From Hamadaea tsunoensis DSM 44101 (GTDB taxonomy: Bacteria; Actinomycetota; Actinomycetes; Mycobacteriales; Micromonosporaceae), in assembly GCF_000428945.1 (NCBI RefSeq), contig NZ_AUAX01000022.1, positions 62,001 to 126,000 on the forward strand: a DNA stretch of 64,000 bases, read 5' to 3'. Shown one piece after another: positions 7,461 to 15,852 of this stretch. The notes below the pieces were generated by a model, which was given only the letters and a program-made list of their open reading frames with translations, did not search any database and was not told where the DNA came from. The position numbers were made by a program, and so were the translations under genes. How positions within the stretch are numbered: the first letter of the stretch is position 1; each line of letters opens with the position of its first letter.

Positions 7461-8246
7461 CTACCGCACGAACCGGCGCTGGAAGGCGGCGTACACGTCG
7501 AGGGGCCGGCCCTGCCAGACGGCGAAGACCACCTGCTCGAAGCACGGCATCGCCGCGAGCGCCTCGGCGAACGCGCCGGCCACGGTCTCCGGGTCGTTGC
7601 GGAACACGCCGCACCCCCAGGCGCCCAGCACGAGGCGCCGGTGCCGGTTCGCCGCCGCGACGGCCAGCACGTGCCGGGCCCGCCGGGCCAGCACCGCGGG
7701 GACGTCACGGGCGTACGGGAGCTGGTTGTCGAGGATCGCGCCGAGATTCGGGGCCGCCGCGGTGAGGAAACTGGTCGTGTAGGGCTCTTCCAGCAGCCGG
7801 CCCTTGTCGTTGCGGAACACCGGTACGCCGGGGGAGTAGATGACCCGGTCGCTGTAGCGAAGATCCCGTTCCTCGCGGTGGAACTCGTAGAATTCCGGGA
7901 CCTTGAGCAGGCACCGGTAGAGTCCCGAACTGCGGGCGACACTCTCCTCCTGCGCCTGGGCGCCGCCGAGGAAGCCGCCGCCGGGATTGCGCGCCGACGC
8001 GAACACGAGGGTCGCCGCCTCCGGCCCGACCCGGCGGGCAGCCTCCAATGTGGATTCCTTGGTGACCTCAATGGTCGCTTCGGCCGGCGTACCCTCGAAA
8101 AGAGGTGGCGAGGTGTAGAGCCGCGTGCCCGCGATGGAGGCTCGGACCTGGTCGGCGATGTCGACCTCGACCCCCTCGGTGCGGTACGCGCCCGCGTCGG
8201 TGATGACGACGGTCTGGCGCGCGATCTCCCCAAGGCGTTGGCTCAC
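7461..8246 (-). CDS. Bacterial-type poly(ADP-ribose) glycohydrolase (TIGR02452, macrodomain)
   Basis: A 261-residue macrodomain-fold protein with NPGGGFLGGAQAQEES: GGG at 89-91, seven residues, then QEE at 99-101, which is the PARG signature GGG-X6-8-QEE. Glu100-Glu101 are the expected catalytic pair that hydrolyses ADP-ribose polymers. LGAWGCGVFRNDP is the second conserved block. I set the start at GTG 8246, with GGAAGGA about seven bases upstream; a longer frame to 8381 runs through a minisatellite and a palindromic repeat and would add an implausible WREG-repeat tail. No ADP-ribosyltransferase is visible in the window, so its substrate protein is unknown. Confidence 0.85.
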   Translation of the reverse strand: MSQRLGEIARQTVVITDAGAYRTEGVEVDIADQVRASIAGTRLYTSPPLFEGTPAEATIEVTKESTLEAARRVGPEAATLVFASARNPGGGFLGGAQAQEESVARSSGLYRCLLKVPEFYEFHREERDLRYSDRVIYSPGVPVFRNDKGRLLEEPYTTSFLTAAAPNLGAILDNQLPYARDVPAVLARRARHVLAVAAANRHRRLVLGAWGCGVFRNDPETVAGAFAEALAAMPCFEQVVFAVWQGRPLDVYAAFQRRFVR

Positions 8247-8255
8247 CGCGCCATC

Positions 8256-8304
8256 CTTCCACCCCTCCCGCCACCCTTCCCGCCGCCCTTCCCGCCACCC
8301 TTTC
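8256..8304. repeat. 12-bp minisatellite beside repeat B
   Basis: CCCTTCCCGCC(A/G) is repeated about three times with a degenerate fourth, directly next to repeat B copy 1 and upstream of the PARG gene. Similar short tandem repeats adjoin other copies of repeat B. Confidence 0.75.
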
Positions 8305-8378
8305 CGACGATCTTGCGCGAGTGCCCCGAATTTCGCCGGAAATGCCCGAGAAGCCCGGACATTCGCGCAAGATCGTCG
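8305..8378. repeat. Palindromic repeat B, copy 1
   Basis: A 74-bp element with arms CGACGATCTTGCGCGA and TCGCGCAAGATCGTCG and an asymmetric loop. It sits between two minus-strand genes. Other copies are at 32378, 33146 and 35160. Confidence 0.9.
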
Positions 8379-8393
8379 CAACGGGAGAGGGGG

Positions 8394-9140
8394 TTACCAG
8401 AGGTAGGGGAGCAGGGCTTTCCGGTCGGGGTAGTCGGGGAACTCGGACTGGTACCAGCGGTGGTTGGCGAGGGCGCGGGGGGCGAGGTTGGCGATGGTGT
8501 AGACCGCGAACGCCAGTCCCGCGAACGACCAGGTCGCCAGCGCCCATCCGAGCCATTCGACGATCTCGCCGAGGTAGTTGGGGCTGGACACCCACCGGTA
8601 GGGACCGCCCTGGGGGATCTTGTAGCCGCTCTCGCCCGGCCGCCGCAGCGCCCGCAGGATGCGGTCGGACCGCAGGTTGAGCGCGAGCCCGCCGGCGAAG
8701 AGGAGGACGCCGATCAGGAAGCGCGGGTCGGCCAGCCATGACGTGGGATAGCTTCCGTAGTGCCCGATCCACATCCCGTTGACGTACGCGTTGAGCAGGT
8801 TGAACGCGAACGCCATCGCGGCCACGGCCAGTGGCATGCGGGTGCCGCCCCGCAGCCGGAAGGGGTAGACGAAGGCCCGGTGCACGTAGTGGATCTGCCA
8901 CAGTGCGAGGAGCAGCAGCGGTACCAGGGACGCCCGGTTGGCCCCGGTCGCGAAGAAGTACGCGACCAGCAGCGAGGCCGGCGCCTCCATCACGAGCCAG
9001 CCGAGCCGGGCGGGGATCGAGGGGCCCCAGCCGGGGCGGTTGTGCCGGCCGTAGGGGGCGACGATGAAGCGCAGGCCCGCCATGGTCAACGCGGCGAGGA
9101 TGAATTCGGCGAGGACGAAGTACCTGTAAGGGGCCGGCAT
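8394..9140 (-). CDS. 3-oxo-5-alpha-steroid 4-dehydrogenase-like membrane protein
   Basis: A 248-residue protein with six or seven membrane helices. The C-terminal half carries NLRSDRILRALRRPGE, YKIPQGG, WVSSPNYLGEIVEWLGWA and FPDYPDRKALLPYLW, a pattern of the steroid 5-alpha-reductase/DUF1295 superfamily, which binds NADPH and reduces enones or acts on lipids. The bacterial substrate is unknown. The N-terminal YPFRLRGGTRMPL also fits the family. ATG 9140 is preceded by TAAACT and six bases, suggesting a leaderless transcript. It is separated from the PARG gene by repeat B. Confidence 0.82.
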   Translation of the reverse strand: MPAPYRYFVLAEFILAALTMAGLRFIVAPYGRHNRPGWGPSIPARLGWLVMEAPASLLVAYFFATGANRASLVPLLLLALWQIHYVHRAFVYPFRLRGGTRMPLAVAAMAFAFNLLNAYVNGMWIGHYGSYPTSWLADPRFLIGVLLFAGGLALNLRSDRILRALRRPGESGYKIPQGGPYRWVSSPNYLGEIVEWLGWALATWSFAGLAFAVYTIANLAPRALANHRWYQSEFPDYPDRKALLPYLW

Positions 9141-9146
9141 GTCCGT

Positions 9147-9152
9147 AGTTTA
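9147..9152 (-). promoter_or_regulatory. -10 box of a probable leaderless promoter (steroid-reductase-like gene)
   Basis: TAAACT on the minus strand, six bases before ATG 9140, fits the actinobacterial TANNNT-N6/7-start layout. No Shine-Dalgarno sequence is present. Confidence 0.5.
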
Positions 9153-9220
9153 GGGGCACTCCGGCGGGTGCTTTCGGCGCGTTTCCGGACGGCGGTCGGG
9201 CGGGGTGCGCCGGGCGACCG

Positions 9221-9226
9221 TAGGGT
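9221..9226 (+). promoter_or_regulatory. -10 box of a probable leaderless promoter (small acidic protein)
   Basis: TAGGGT followed by six bases and ATG 9233, with no ribosome site between them. It is back to back with the leaderless promoter at 9147. Confidence 0.5.
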
Positions 9227-9232
9227 CGGGGT

Positions 9233-9463
9233 ATGACCGAACCCCACGACATCTCCCTGTACACCGAATACCTGCCCACGCTCGACGAGGCGCTGGAGCG
9301 GGTGGCCGCGGCCGACCTGCTGGGCCTCGGCTTCCGGCTGGAGTCCTACGTCGTCGCGGACCCGGGTGACGACGACTCCGCGCCCCGCAACGAGTACGCG
9401 TTCACGCTGCTCAGCGAGCTTCCCGTCCGCTTGGACGAGTCGAGCGTGCCGGCCGCGGAGTAG
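9233..9463 (+). CDS. Small acidic protein of unknown function
   Basis: A 76-residue, strongly acidic cytoplasmic protein (DPGDDDSAP in the middle, several Glu pairs) without signal or membrane segment. I do not recognise a family. The composition is normal for the genome and the start is supported by a leaderless-type -10 box. It is convergent with the next gene, only three bases apart. Confidence 0.65.
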   Translation: MTEPHDISLYTEYLPTLDEALERVAAADLLGLGFRLESYVVADPGDDDSAPRNEYAFTLLSELPVRLDESSVPAAE

Positions 9464-9466
9464 CCG

Positions 9467-9853
9467 TCAGAAGCTGTGACCCTCTTGCTCCGCGATGTAT
9501 TCGGCCGCGTTGCCGCCGTCGCCGGGGTGCAGGATCATCGGGCGGACCATCGTGGCGATCTCCTCGGCGGAATGCCCGCCGCCGCCGGGCGTCCACGTGG
9601 GAGCGAACTGTTCCAGCAGGTACGAGAACGCTCCCACGCGGGCCTCGGCGGCGTGCAGCGCCTGGGTGCCGGCCCAGGTCCCGGATCGGCCGATCAGTGC
9701 CGCGCGGGCGGCGGCCCGGGCTTCGACCGCCTCGTCGAGGGCGCTCACGAGCCGGTCACGCGTACGGGTGCCGGGTTCGGCCTCGGCTGCGCCGACGGCC
9801 TGGCGTACCGCCCGCCAGGCGTCCTCGAACCGCTCGACGGCCGCTTCGCTCAT
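9467..9853 (-). CDS. Hypothetical helical protein
   Basis: A 128-residue protein, mostly helical and rich in Ala, Arg and Glu (for example VSALDEAVEARAAARAAL), ending in a loop with TPGGGGHSAEEIATMVRP and an acidic tail. No domain recognised; no signal peptide. ATG 9853 is used; ATG 9862 three codons upstream is equally possible and neither has a good ribosome site. Two hypothetical genes meet tail to tail here. Confidence 0.55.
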   Translation of the reverse strand: MSEAAVERFEDAWRAVRQAVGAAEAEPGTRTRDRLVSALDEAVEARAAARAALIGRSGTWAGTQALHAAEARVGAFSYLLEQFAPTWTPGGGGHSAEEIATMVRPMILHPGDGGNAAEYIAEQEGHSF

Positions 9854-9976
9854 GGGCACCATTGTCGCAGGCGTCCGGGACGGCCATCGCTTGATCGATG
9901 AGTGTCGTTGCGTACGCGGGTCCGCGGGGTTACGTTCCTCGATGCCCATCGTCGTCATGCCCTCGGGAGGCCCGGC

Positions 9977-10426
9977 ATGAGAAAACTGCTCCTCGCCCTC
10001 GCGGTGGCCGCCGCCGCCGTCACCCTCGGACCCACCCCGCCGGTCGCCGCCGCGGGTCCCGCCGCCTGCACCGGGACGATCGTCATCACCGGTCTGGCGT
10101 TCAACCCGGCGAGCATCGCGGCCGGAGGCACCTCGACCGCCACGCTCGCCGCCGCCAACTGCACCAGCCGGCGCCAGCAGGTCACGGCCACCTGGGTCGG
10201 CCGGTTCGCCAACGCGTCGAGCGGCCCCGCGATCCCGCAGGGCTGCCCGGCCCTGGACCCGCTGAACACCCCGCTCGACTTCCCGCCCGGCGGCGCGCTC
10301 ACCCGGTCGGTCACGTACCTCGTGTTCAAGGACTGCACGGCCGCGGTGCTGCACCTGACGGTGACCATCGCCAACGGCGTCCAGGTGCTCGCCACCCGCA
10401 GCGCCGACCTGCAGATCACCCACTGA
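9977..10426 (+). CDS. Secreted Ig-like hypothetical protein
   Basis: The 149-residue product begins MRKLLLALAVAAAAVTL, a clear Sec signal cleaved near residue 26. The mature part has four Cys residues, at approximately 31, 57, 90 and 116, and alternating hydrophobic beta strands (TIVITGLAFNPASIAAGG, HLTVTIANG), suggesting a small beta-sandwich stabilised by two disulfides. No enzyme motif. The start is set by GGGAGG six bases before ATG 9977; longer frames lack this. A 14-bp-stem hairpin follows the stop. Confidence 0.75.
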   Translation: MRKLLLALAVAAAAVTLGPTPPVAAAGPAACTGTIVITGLAFNPASIAAGGTSTATLAAANCTSRRQQVTATWVGRFANASSGPAIPQGCPALDPLNTPLDFPPGGALTRSVTYLVFKDCTAAVLHLTVTIANGVQVLATRSADLQITH

Positions 10427-10433
10427 GACGATC

Positions 10434-10465
10434 GTCCGGCACGGCGGCCGACCGCCGTGCCGGAC
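10434..10465. terminator. Bidirectional terminator-like hairpin
   Basis: A perfect 14-bp stem (GTCCGGCACGGCGG and its complement) with loop CCGA lies between two convergent genes. There is no T-tract, as is common for actinobacterial hairpin terminators. Confidence 0.75.
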
Positions 10466-10508
10466 CCGGTGCGCCGGGTGCGGCCGCGAACGATCCGCAC
10501 GACGGGCG

Positions 10509-11306
10509 CTACACGACGCAGATGAGCTCGCCGTGCGGGATGAGGAACCAGCCGTCCGACTCCGCCGCCCACCGCTGCCAGGCCGCCGAGATCCGGTCCA
10601 GGTCCGCCGGGACCGCCGCGCCGGTCTCGAGTGCCGTCGTCGCCATCTCGGACTTCAGGATCCGCTCGGCCCACATGCCGCCCCACCACGCGCGGTCGGC
10701 CTCGTTCGCGAAGCACCAGACCGAGGCGGTCGCGCGTACGTCGGTGAATCCGGCGGCGTGTGCCCAGGAGAGCAGCCGCCGGCCCGCGTCCGGCTCGCCG
10801 CCGTTGCCCCGGGCGACCTTCTGGTACAGGGCCAGCCACTCGTCCAGTTCGGACAGTTCGGGGTACCAGATGAACCCGGCGTAGTCGGAATCGCGTACCG
10901 CGACGATCCCGCCGGGCTTCGTCACGCGGCGCAGCTCCCGCAGCGCCTGCACGGGATCGGCCACGTGCTGCAGCACCTGGTGGGCGTGCGTCACGTCGAA
11001 GGTGTCGTCGGCGTACGCGAGCGCGTGCACGTCCGCCACGGCGAACTCGACGTTCGCGGTGCCCCGCCGGGCGGCCTCGGCCCGCGTGAGCTCCAGCGCA
11101 CCGGCGTTGTACTCGGTGGCGGTCACGGTTCCGGGGGCGACCAGGTCGGCGAGGTCCATGGTGATCGTGCCAGGTCCGGCGCCGACGTCCAGCAGGGACA
11201 TTCCGGGCCGCAGGTACGGCAGGAGGTACGCGGCCGAGTTCTCGGCGGTACGCCACCGGTGGGAGGTCAGGACCGATTCGTGATGGCCGTGCGTGTAGCG
11301 CTTCAT
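10509..11306 (-). CDS. Class I SAM-dependent methyltransferase
   Basis: A 265-residue Rossmann methyltransferase. Motif I is LLDVGAGPGTITMDLA (about 39-54), followed by an acidic post-I residue in TATEYNAGAL, motif II/III in VADVHALAYADDTFDV and the VLQHVADPVQALRELRRVTKPGG block typical of the UbiE/Methyltransf_11 group. The C-terminal half has many Trp and aromatic residues that may shape a substrate pocket. Substrate unknown; no pathway genes next to it. The gene ends near the shared hairpin terminator. Confidence 0.85.
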   Translation of the reverse strand: MKRYTHGHHESVLTSHRWRTAENSAAYLLPYLRPGMSLLDVGAGPGTITMDLADLVAPGTVTATEYNAGALELTRAEAARRGTANVEFAVADVHALAYADDTFDVTHAHQVLQHVADPVQALRELRRVTKPGGIVAVRDSDYAGFIWYPELSELDEWLALYQKVARGNGGEPDAGRRLLSWAHAAGFTDVRATASVWCFANEADRAWWGGMWAERILKSEMATTALETGAAVPADLDRISAAWQRWAAESDGWFLIPHGELICVV

Positions 11307-11387
11307 GATCCTTAAGGTAGTCCTGGCATCCTGAATAGTGGAAGGAAAATCCCGCTATATGGACAGCCGATCGTTGCCACCGGCGGC

Positions 11388-11393
11388 TAGGCT
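11388..11393 (+). promoter_or_regulatory. -10 box of a probable leaderless promoter (ABC ATPase)
   Basis: TAGGCT, then seven bases, then GTG 11401. No Shine-Dalgarno sequence precedes this start. It argues against the longer frame from 11338. Confidence 0.5.
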
Positions 11394-11400
11394 GACTGCC

Positions 11401-12000
11401 GTGGTGCTGAAGGTCGAGGGAGTCGCCGTCGGGTACGGCGGCGTACCGCTGCTCAAGGGGCTGGACCTGACCGTGCCGGCCGGCGCGGTCGCGGTCTTCC
11501 GCGGTCCGAACGGCTCGGGCAAATCGACCCTGCTGCGCTCCCTCGCCGGACTCGTCGCCCCGATGGCCGGCACGATCAGCGCGGACGGCGTACGCGCCGA
11601 CGACCGGGACCCGCGCTATCGGCGTACGGTCGCGTTGCTGCTGGACGGGGGAGCGTGGTACCCGGACCTGACCGCGGCCGAGCACGTCGAGCTCGTCGAG
11701 CGGGCCAACGGGCCGCTGCCGGACGGCTGGCGGGCGGCCGGGACCTTCGGCGTCGAGGAGTTCGCGGGCGAGACGCCGGGGCGGCTGTCCTCCGGTCAGC
11801 TGCAGCGGCTGGCCCTGGCCATGGTCTTCGCGCGGCCGAGCGCGCTGCTCGTGCTCGACGAGCCGGAGCGCCACCTCGACGCCGAGGGGCGCGCGACCCT
11901 GCGCGCCACCTTGCTTTCCTATGTGGACGCCGGCCGGGCGGCCGTCGTCGCCACGCACGACGCGGACCTCGCGGGCACGCAGGAACACCTCCTGGGATGA
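11401..12000 (+). CDS. ABC transporter ATP-binding protein
   Basis: A short (199-residue) ATPase with Walker A GPNGSGKST, signature [12 protein letters not shown], Walker B LLVLDEPERHLD and the switch His in VVATHDADL. The Q-loop region is abbreviated, as in small single-domain exporters. Its stop overlaps the start of the next gene (ATGA), a large polytopic protein that is surely the membrane partner. Substrate unknown; lantibiotic immunity or heme-type exporters have a similar two-gene layout. GTG 11401 is chosen over 11338 from the alignment start (VLKVEGVAVGYGG) and the -10 box. Confidence 0.85.
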   Translation: MVLKVEGVAVGYGGVPLLKGLDLTVPAGAVAVFRGPNGSGKSTLLRSLAGLVAPMAGTISADGVRADDRDPRYRRTVALLLDGGAWYPDLTAAEHVELVERANGPLPDGWRAAGTFGVEEFAGETPGRLSSGQLQRLALAMVFARPSALLVLDEPERHLDAEGRATLRATLLSYVDAGRAAVVATHDADLAGTQEHLLG

Positions 12001-13409
12001 GCGCGACCGGGGACGTGCGCCGCTGGCTGCGGCGCAAGCGGCGGCACAACACCGCCGAGCGCCTCTACACCACCTTGCTCGCGCTGGTCATCGGCGTACC
12101 GACGCTGGTCTCCGCCGCCGGCGGGGCGCTGCGCCGGCTCGACGCGCGTCACCTCGCGCACGCCATGCCCCCGGCACCGTCCGCGCTGCTCGCTCTCGGC
12201 CTTCTCTGGTACGCGTTGTGCCTCGCGGCCGCCCTGCGGCTCGGTCCCGTCACGTCCTCGGCCGCCACCGTGACGTGGCTGGCCACCAGTCCGCTCGACC
12301 GGCGCCGGTTGCTGCTGCCCGCCGCCGGGTGGGTCCTCGGCGCGGGCGCGCTCGCGGGCGGCCTCTACGGCACGGTCGGGGCGTTCGGCCTGGCCCTGCC
12401 CGCCGCGCCCGCCGTCGCCTTCGCGGCCGCTTGCGCCGCCCTCGGCGTCACCCTGGCGGCACTGCTGATCTGCGTACAGACGGGGGCGTACGCGCGCTGG
12501 GGCGAATTCGTGATCGTTCTACTCGTCGCCGCGTCGGCGGTGGTGACCGTCCTCCGACCGGCCCTTCCGTCCGATGTGGATGTTCCGTGGCTTCCGTTCG
12601 CCGTGGCCGCCGCGATCTGCGGTGCGCTGGCGGTGTGGCGCCTCGGCCGGCTGCGCTGGCTCGCCTTCGCGGGCGGTACGCGACTCGCCGCGACGATCGC
12701 CGCCGGCGTGGTCACGCTCGACCCCGGCCTGGCCGCCCGCGTCTTCGAGGAGCAGCGCGGCGCGGCACTGCACCCGCGGCGTACCGGATTCGGAACGGCA
12801 CTCGGCTGGCGCGCCGTGGTACGCCAGGATCTGCTGTCGGCGGTCCGCGCCCCGGAACGGTGGACGGTGTTCGCGGCGACCGCCGTCGTCCCGGCCACGG
12901 CCGCCCAGATCCTCGGCACCGGTGTCGTCCTGGCCGTCGTCTGGCTGCTGTGCGGGGTCGCCGGGATCGCCGGGGCGGGCGCGAACATCCGCCGCGACCA
13001 TGACCAGGCCGCGCTGCCCCGGCTGCTGGGTCTGCGTACAGGCGTGTTGACGGCGGCCCGGGCGGTCGTGCCGGTGCTCGTGGGAACACTGTGGACGGTG
13101 CTCTCGCTGGCGCTGGTGGATACGCGCTACCTGGTGTGGGGCGTGCTCGCGGGCCCGGCGCTGGCCACGGGGATGATGCGCGCGGCGCGGCGCGGGCGGG
13201 TCCGGCACGAGTTCCCGCCGATCGTGACGCCCGCGGGCCTGATACCGACCGGCATCCTGCACTGGGCGATCCGCGGCGTGGACCTCGCGGCCCTGCTGCT
13301 CGCGCCCACTCTTGTCGTCCTGAGCGGCGGGTCGCTCCCGCTCTTGGCGCAGGCGGCCGGGTCGGTGGTGGGACTCGCCCTGTTCCTCCGCCGCGCCGCC
13401 CGCCCCTGA
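11997..13409 (+). CDS. Membrane permease (DUF6297-like), partner of the ABC ATPase
   Basis: A 470-residue protein with about 10-12 hydrophobic segments and an Arg-rich N-terminus (VRRWLRRKRRHNTAERLY). A cytoplasmic stretch around residues 255-285 (FEEQRGAALHPRRTG, RQDLLSAVRAPERW) resembles actinobacterial ABC permeases annotated DUF6297, from memory. The ATGA overlap with the ATPase gene means coupled translation, so this is the transmembrane half of one exporter or channel. Family name moderate, role as permease firm. Confidence 0.75.
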   Translation: MSATGDVRRWLRRKRRHNTAERLYTTLLALVIGVPTLVSAAGGALRRLDARHLAHAMPPAPSALLALGLLWYALCLAAALRLGPVTSSAATVTWLATSPLDRRRLLLPAAGWVLGAGALAGGLYGTVGAFGLALPAAPAVAFAAACAALGVTLAALLICVQTGAYARWGEFVIVLLVAASAVVTVLRPALPSDVDVPWLPFAVAAAICGALAVWRLGRLRWLAFAGGTRLAATIAAGVVTLDPGLAARVFEEQRGAALHPRRTGFGTALGWRAVVRQDLLSAVRAPERWTVFAATAVVPATAAQILGTGVVLAVVWLLCGVAGIAGAGANIRRDHDQAALPRLLGLRTGVLTAARAVVPVLVGTLWTVLSLALVDTRYLVWGVLAGPALATGMMRAARRGRVRHEFPPIVTPAGLIPTGILHWAIRGVDLAALLLAPTLVVLSGGSLPLLAQAAGSVVGLALFLRRAARP

Positions 13410-13446
13410 CCCGCCCCCGGCCCCGTCCCCGGCCCCGGCCCCGACG

Positions 13447-13529
13447 CCAAGATCCCGTTTGGATCAGGGATCTCCACGTAATCATGGCCCAAGATTCGGG
13501 TGATTTCCCTGATCCAAGCGGGATCTTGG
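13447..13529. repeat. Palindromic repeat A, copy 3
   Basis: An 83-bp copy with the outer ends changed from CTTGATC to CCAAGATC on both arms, so the palindrome is kept by matching changes. It lies between two convergent genes and is followed by a G-rich GGGGC tract. Confidence 0.9.
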
Positions 13530-13583
13530 GGGTAGGGGCGGCCGGGGCGGGGCGGGGCGGGGCGGGGTGGGCGAAGAGCCGGG

Positions 13584-14648
13584 TCAGGTGGTGCCTACGG
13601 TGACGGCGCCGTTGCCCGCGAGCGCGCAGAACGTCGCCGACGCGCAGGCCAGCGCGGCCGAGGACGGTACCTGGCCCGGCACCGGCACGCTCCGCCAGCG
13701 CCGCCCGTTCCAGTGGTACAGCTTGCCGGCCGGCGCGCCCTTCTCCGTCGCCCCGAACAGGAAGCAGCTGTCGGCCGCCGGGCAGTCGAGGTCCGCGCCG
13801 CCCGCGAGGGCCGGCAGGCCGTCGGTTCCGGTGGTGACGATGTGCCACCCGGCCGCGTCGAGGTGCAGCAGGACGGAGGCGGCCGCCCCCGGCTCGTCGA
13901 CCGGCTCGGCGTTCGCGGCCAGCCAGCAGTCGTTCGGGCAGGTGAGCGTACGCGGATCGGCGCGCAGGAGGGTGTTGCCGGACCGGTCGGGCAGCGGTGG
14001 CGCCTCCCGGGTCTGCCAGGCGGTGCCGTCGAAATGCCGTAAACGCGACCCCGGTTGCAGCAAGACGCAGTCGCCGGTGCCCCGGCAGGCCACCCGCGCC
14101 TCGCCGGTGGTCACCTGCCCGGCGGCGGGTTCGGCGGTCCAGCCGCCGTCGCGCAGGCCGTAGAGCACGTCGTTCTCGGCGACCCAGCACGGTCCTTCGG
14201 GCTGGCAGCCGAGCGAGGGCGCGGCCGGGGCGGCGGGCAGCAGCTTCCACCGCGTCCCGTCGTAGTGCAGCGCCTCGTAGGTCGCCTCCCCGTTGGTCGG
14301 GGCCTGCGTACGCGCCGCCCAGCAGTCGCTCGCCGCCGAGCAGTCCACGGCCGCGACCGCGCCGTCGCTGCCCTCGTCGTCGACGGGTACCTGGGCGGCG
14401 ACCAGGGTCGTGCCGTCCAGGCGGCCGAGGACCATCTGCCGGGTGCCGGATTCGCCGCCGACCCAGCAGCCGGCCGCGCGGGCGCAGCCGATGCTGTCGA
14501 AACGCGTACCGGCGGGTATGCCGTCGAGGCGGGCCGCGGTCCAGGTCAGCCGGCCCGCGTCCCGCTCGAACAGGACCCACGTGACGGCCGCGCCGGCCGC
14601 GAGTACGACGGCCGACGCCAAGGCGATCACCAGTGTTGTGCGAGACAT
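13584..14648 (-). CDS. Membrane-anchored protein with seven Cys-Cys repeats (predicted beta-propeller)
   Basis: The 354-residue protein has one N-terminal membrane anchor (residues 6-26) and an extracytoplasmic domain. Seven repeats about 40-50 residues apart each contain a Cys pair, usually followed by Trp or another hydrophobic residue: 55/61, 103/109, 148/154, 188/194, 237/241, 289/295 and 335/341. Each block also has a strand like LHYDGTRWKLLP or YHWNGRRWRSVP. Seven equal repeats with a local disulfide suggest a seven-bladed beta-propeller; this is inference from spacing. No catalytic motif. GGGGGAAC precedes ATG 14648. Ligand unknown. Confidence 0.8.
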   Translation of the reverse strand: MSRTTLVIALASAVVLAAGAAVTWVLFERDAGRLTWTAARLDGIPAGTRFDSIGCARAAGCWVGGESGTRQMVLGRLDGTTLVAAQVPVDDEGSDGAVAAVDCSAASDCWAARTQAPTNGEATYEALHYDGTRWKLLPAAPAAPSLGCQPEGPCWVAENDVLYGLRDGGWTAEPAAGQVTTGEARVACRGTGDCVLLQPGSRLRHFDGTAWQTREAPPLPDRSGNTLLRADPRTLTCPNDCWLAANAEPVDEPGAAASVLLHLDAAGWHIVTTGTDGLPALAGGADLDCPAADSCFLFGATEKGAPAGKLYHWNGRRWRSVPVPGQVPSSAALACASATFCALAGNGAVTVGTT

Positions 14649-14861
14649 CCGTTCCCCCCGGTTCGCAGCTCGCTTGTTCCTCCATTCCAACTGCCGCGGA
14701 CCCCGCGTCAGAACCCGCCGAAGCGCTCGAACCTGTCCACCCTGGACGGACGTACGCGACGGATCGGCCGACGTCTTCCGGGAGCGGGGCGACGGGCGAC
14801 GGGTGTCCGCGCAGCTAGGCGACGCGCGGGGCGGGCGCGGGCCACCCCGGAAGGGTTGGGC

Positions 14862-14867
14862 TAGTGT
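14862..14867 (+). promoter_or_regulatory. -10 box of a probable leaderless promoter (glycosyltransferase pair)
   Basis: TAGTGT, seven bases, then ATG 14875, with no ribosome site. It would drive the two overlapping glycosyltransferase genes. Confidence 0.5.
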
Positions 14868-14874
14868 GTTCGCC

Positions 14875-15852
14875 ATGCCCGAGGCCGGTAATGCAGAGGT
14901 CAGCCCCGAAGTCAGCGTCGTCATCCCGACTTTCGCCCGGCCCGAGCTCGTGACCCGCGCGGTCCGCAGCGCGCTGGCCCAGACCGTCGAGAACATCGAG
15001 GTCGTCGTCGTCATCGACGGCCCGGACGAGGCCTCGGTCGCGGCGCTGGCGGAGATCGCCGACGAGCGCCTGCGGGTGGTCCCGCTGACCGAGCAGGGCG
15101 GCGCCCAGAACGCCCGCAACACCGGCGTACGCGAGGCCCGGGCGGCCTGGACGGCCATGCTCGACGACGACGACGAGTGGATGCCCCGGAAGCTGGAAGT
15201 GCAGCTGGCCGCGGCGGCCCGGGCGGACGCGGCCTCGCCGATCGTGGCGACCCGGCTGATCAACCGGACCCCGCGGGCGGAACTGATCATGCCGCGCCGG
15301 CTGCCCGCGCCCGGGGAGCCGCTGAGCGAGTACTTCACCGTCCGCCGCGGCCTGTTCCACGGCGACGGTTTCATCCAGACTTCGACGATCATGGCGCCGA
15401 CCGAGCTGTTCCGGCGCGTCCCGTTCACCCCCGGCGTACGCCGGATGCAGGAGCTGGACTGGACGCTGCGGGCGCTCGCGGAGGAGGACGTCGACCTGGT
15501 CTACACGTCGGACGCCCTGGTGCTGTGGCACACCGACGAGGACCGGCCCCGCATCAGCGCCGAGACGCCGTGGCAGTCCCAGCTCGACTGGCTGATCCGC
15601 AGCCGGCCGCTGATGACCCCCCGCGCGTACGCGGCGTTGATGATGAGCGTGGTCAGCTCGATGGCCGCGCCGACCCACAGCCCCAAGATCGCGAAGACCA
15701 TCCTGAAGGAAGCGCGCAGGAACGGCCGGCCGGGCCTGATCGACTACGTGACCTTCGCCCAGATCTGGCTCATCCCGCAGGACCTGCGGCGCGGGTTGCG
15801 CGACCGGATCCTCAAGCGCGGCAAGGCGAACAAGGCGGTCTCCGGTGACTAG
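14875..15852 (+). CDS. Glycosyltransferase family 2
   Basis: A 325-residue GT-A enzyme. VSVVIPTFARPELVTRAVRSAL is a typical GT2 opening (shown here as the block at residues 13-34), NARNTGVREA is conserved, and the metal-binding motif is MLDDDDEW. The C-terminal part (QELDWTLRALAEE, SQLDWLIRS) is an acceptor-binding region with an ELDW block in place of the common E/QxxRW. It transfers a sugar from a nucleotide donor to an envelope glycan or secondary metabolite; the donor cannot be read. The next glycosyltransferase overlaps it by 8 bp, so the two act together. Confidence 0.85.
   Translation: MPEAGNAEVSPEVSVVIPTFARPELVTRAVRSALAQTVENIEVVVVIDGPDEASVAALAEIADERLRVVPLTEQGGAQNARNTGVREARAAWTAMLDDDDEWMPRKLEVQLAAAARADAASPIVATRLINRTPRAELIMPRRLPAPGEPLSEYFTVRRGLFHGDGFIQTSTIMAPTELFRRVPFTPGVRRMQELDWTLRALAEEDVDLVYTSDALVLWHTDEDRPRISAETPWQSQLDWLIRSRPLMTPRAYAALMMSVVSSMAAPTHSPKIAKTILKEARRNGRPGLIDYVTFAQIWLIPQDLRRGLRDRILKRGKANKAVSGD

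Noticed and set aside
8247-8381. N-terminal extension of the PARG protein
   Set aside because: Would translate through repeat B and a minisatellite to give WREG-type repeats; a good ribosome site and GTG at 8246 give the family-typical start.
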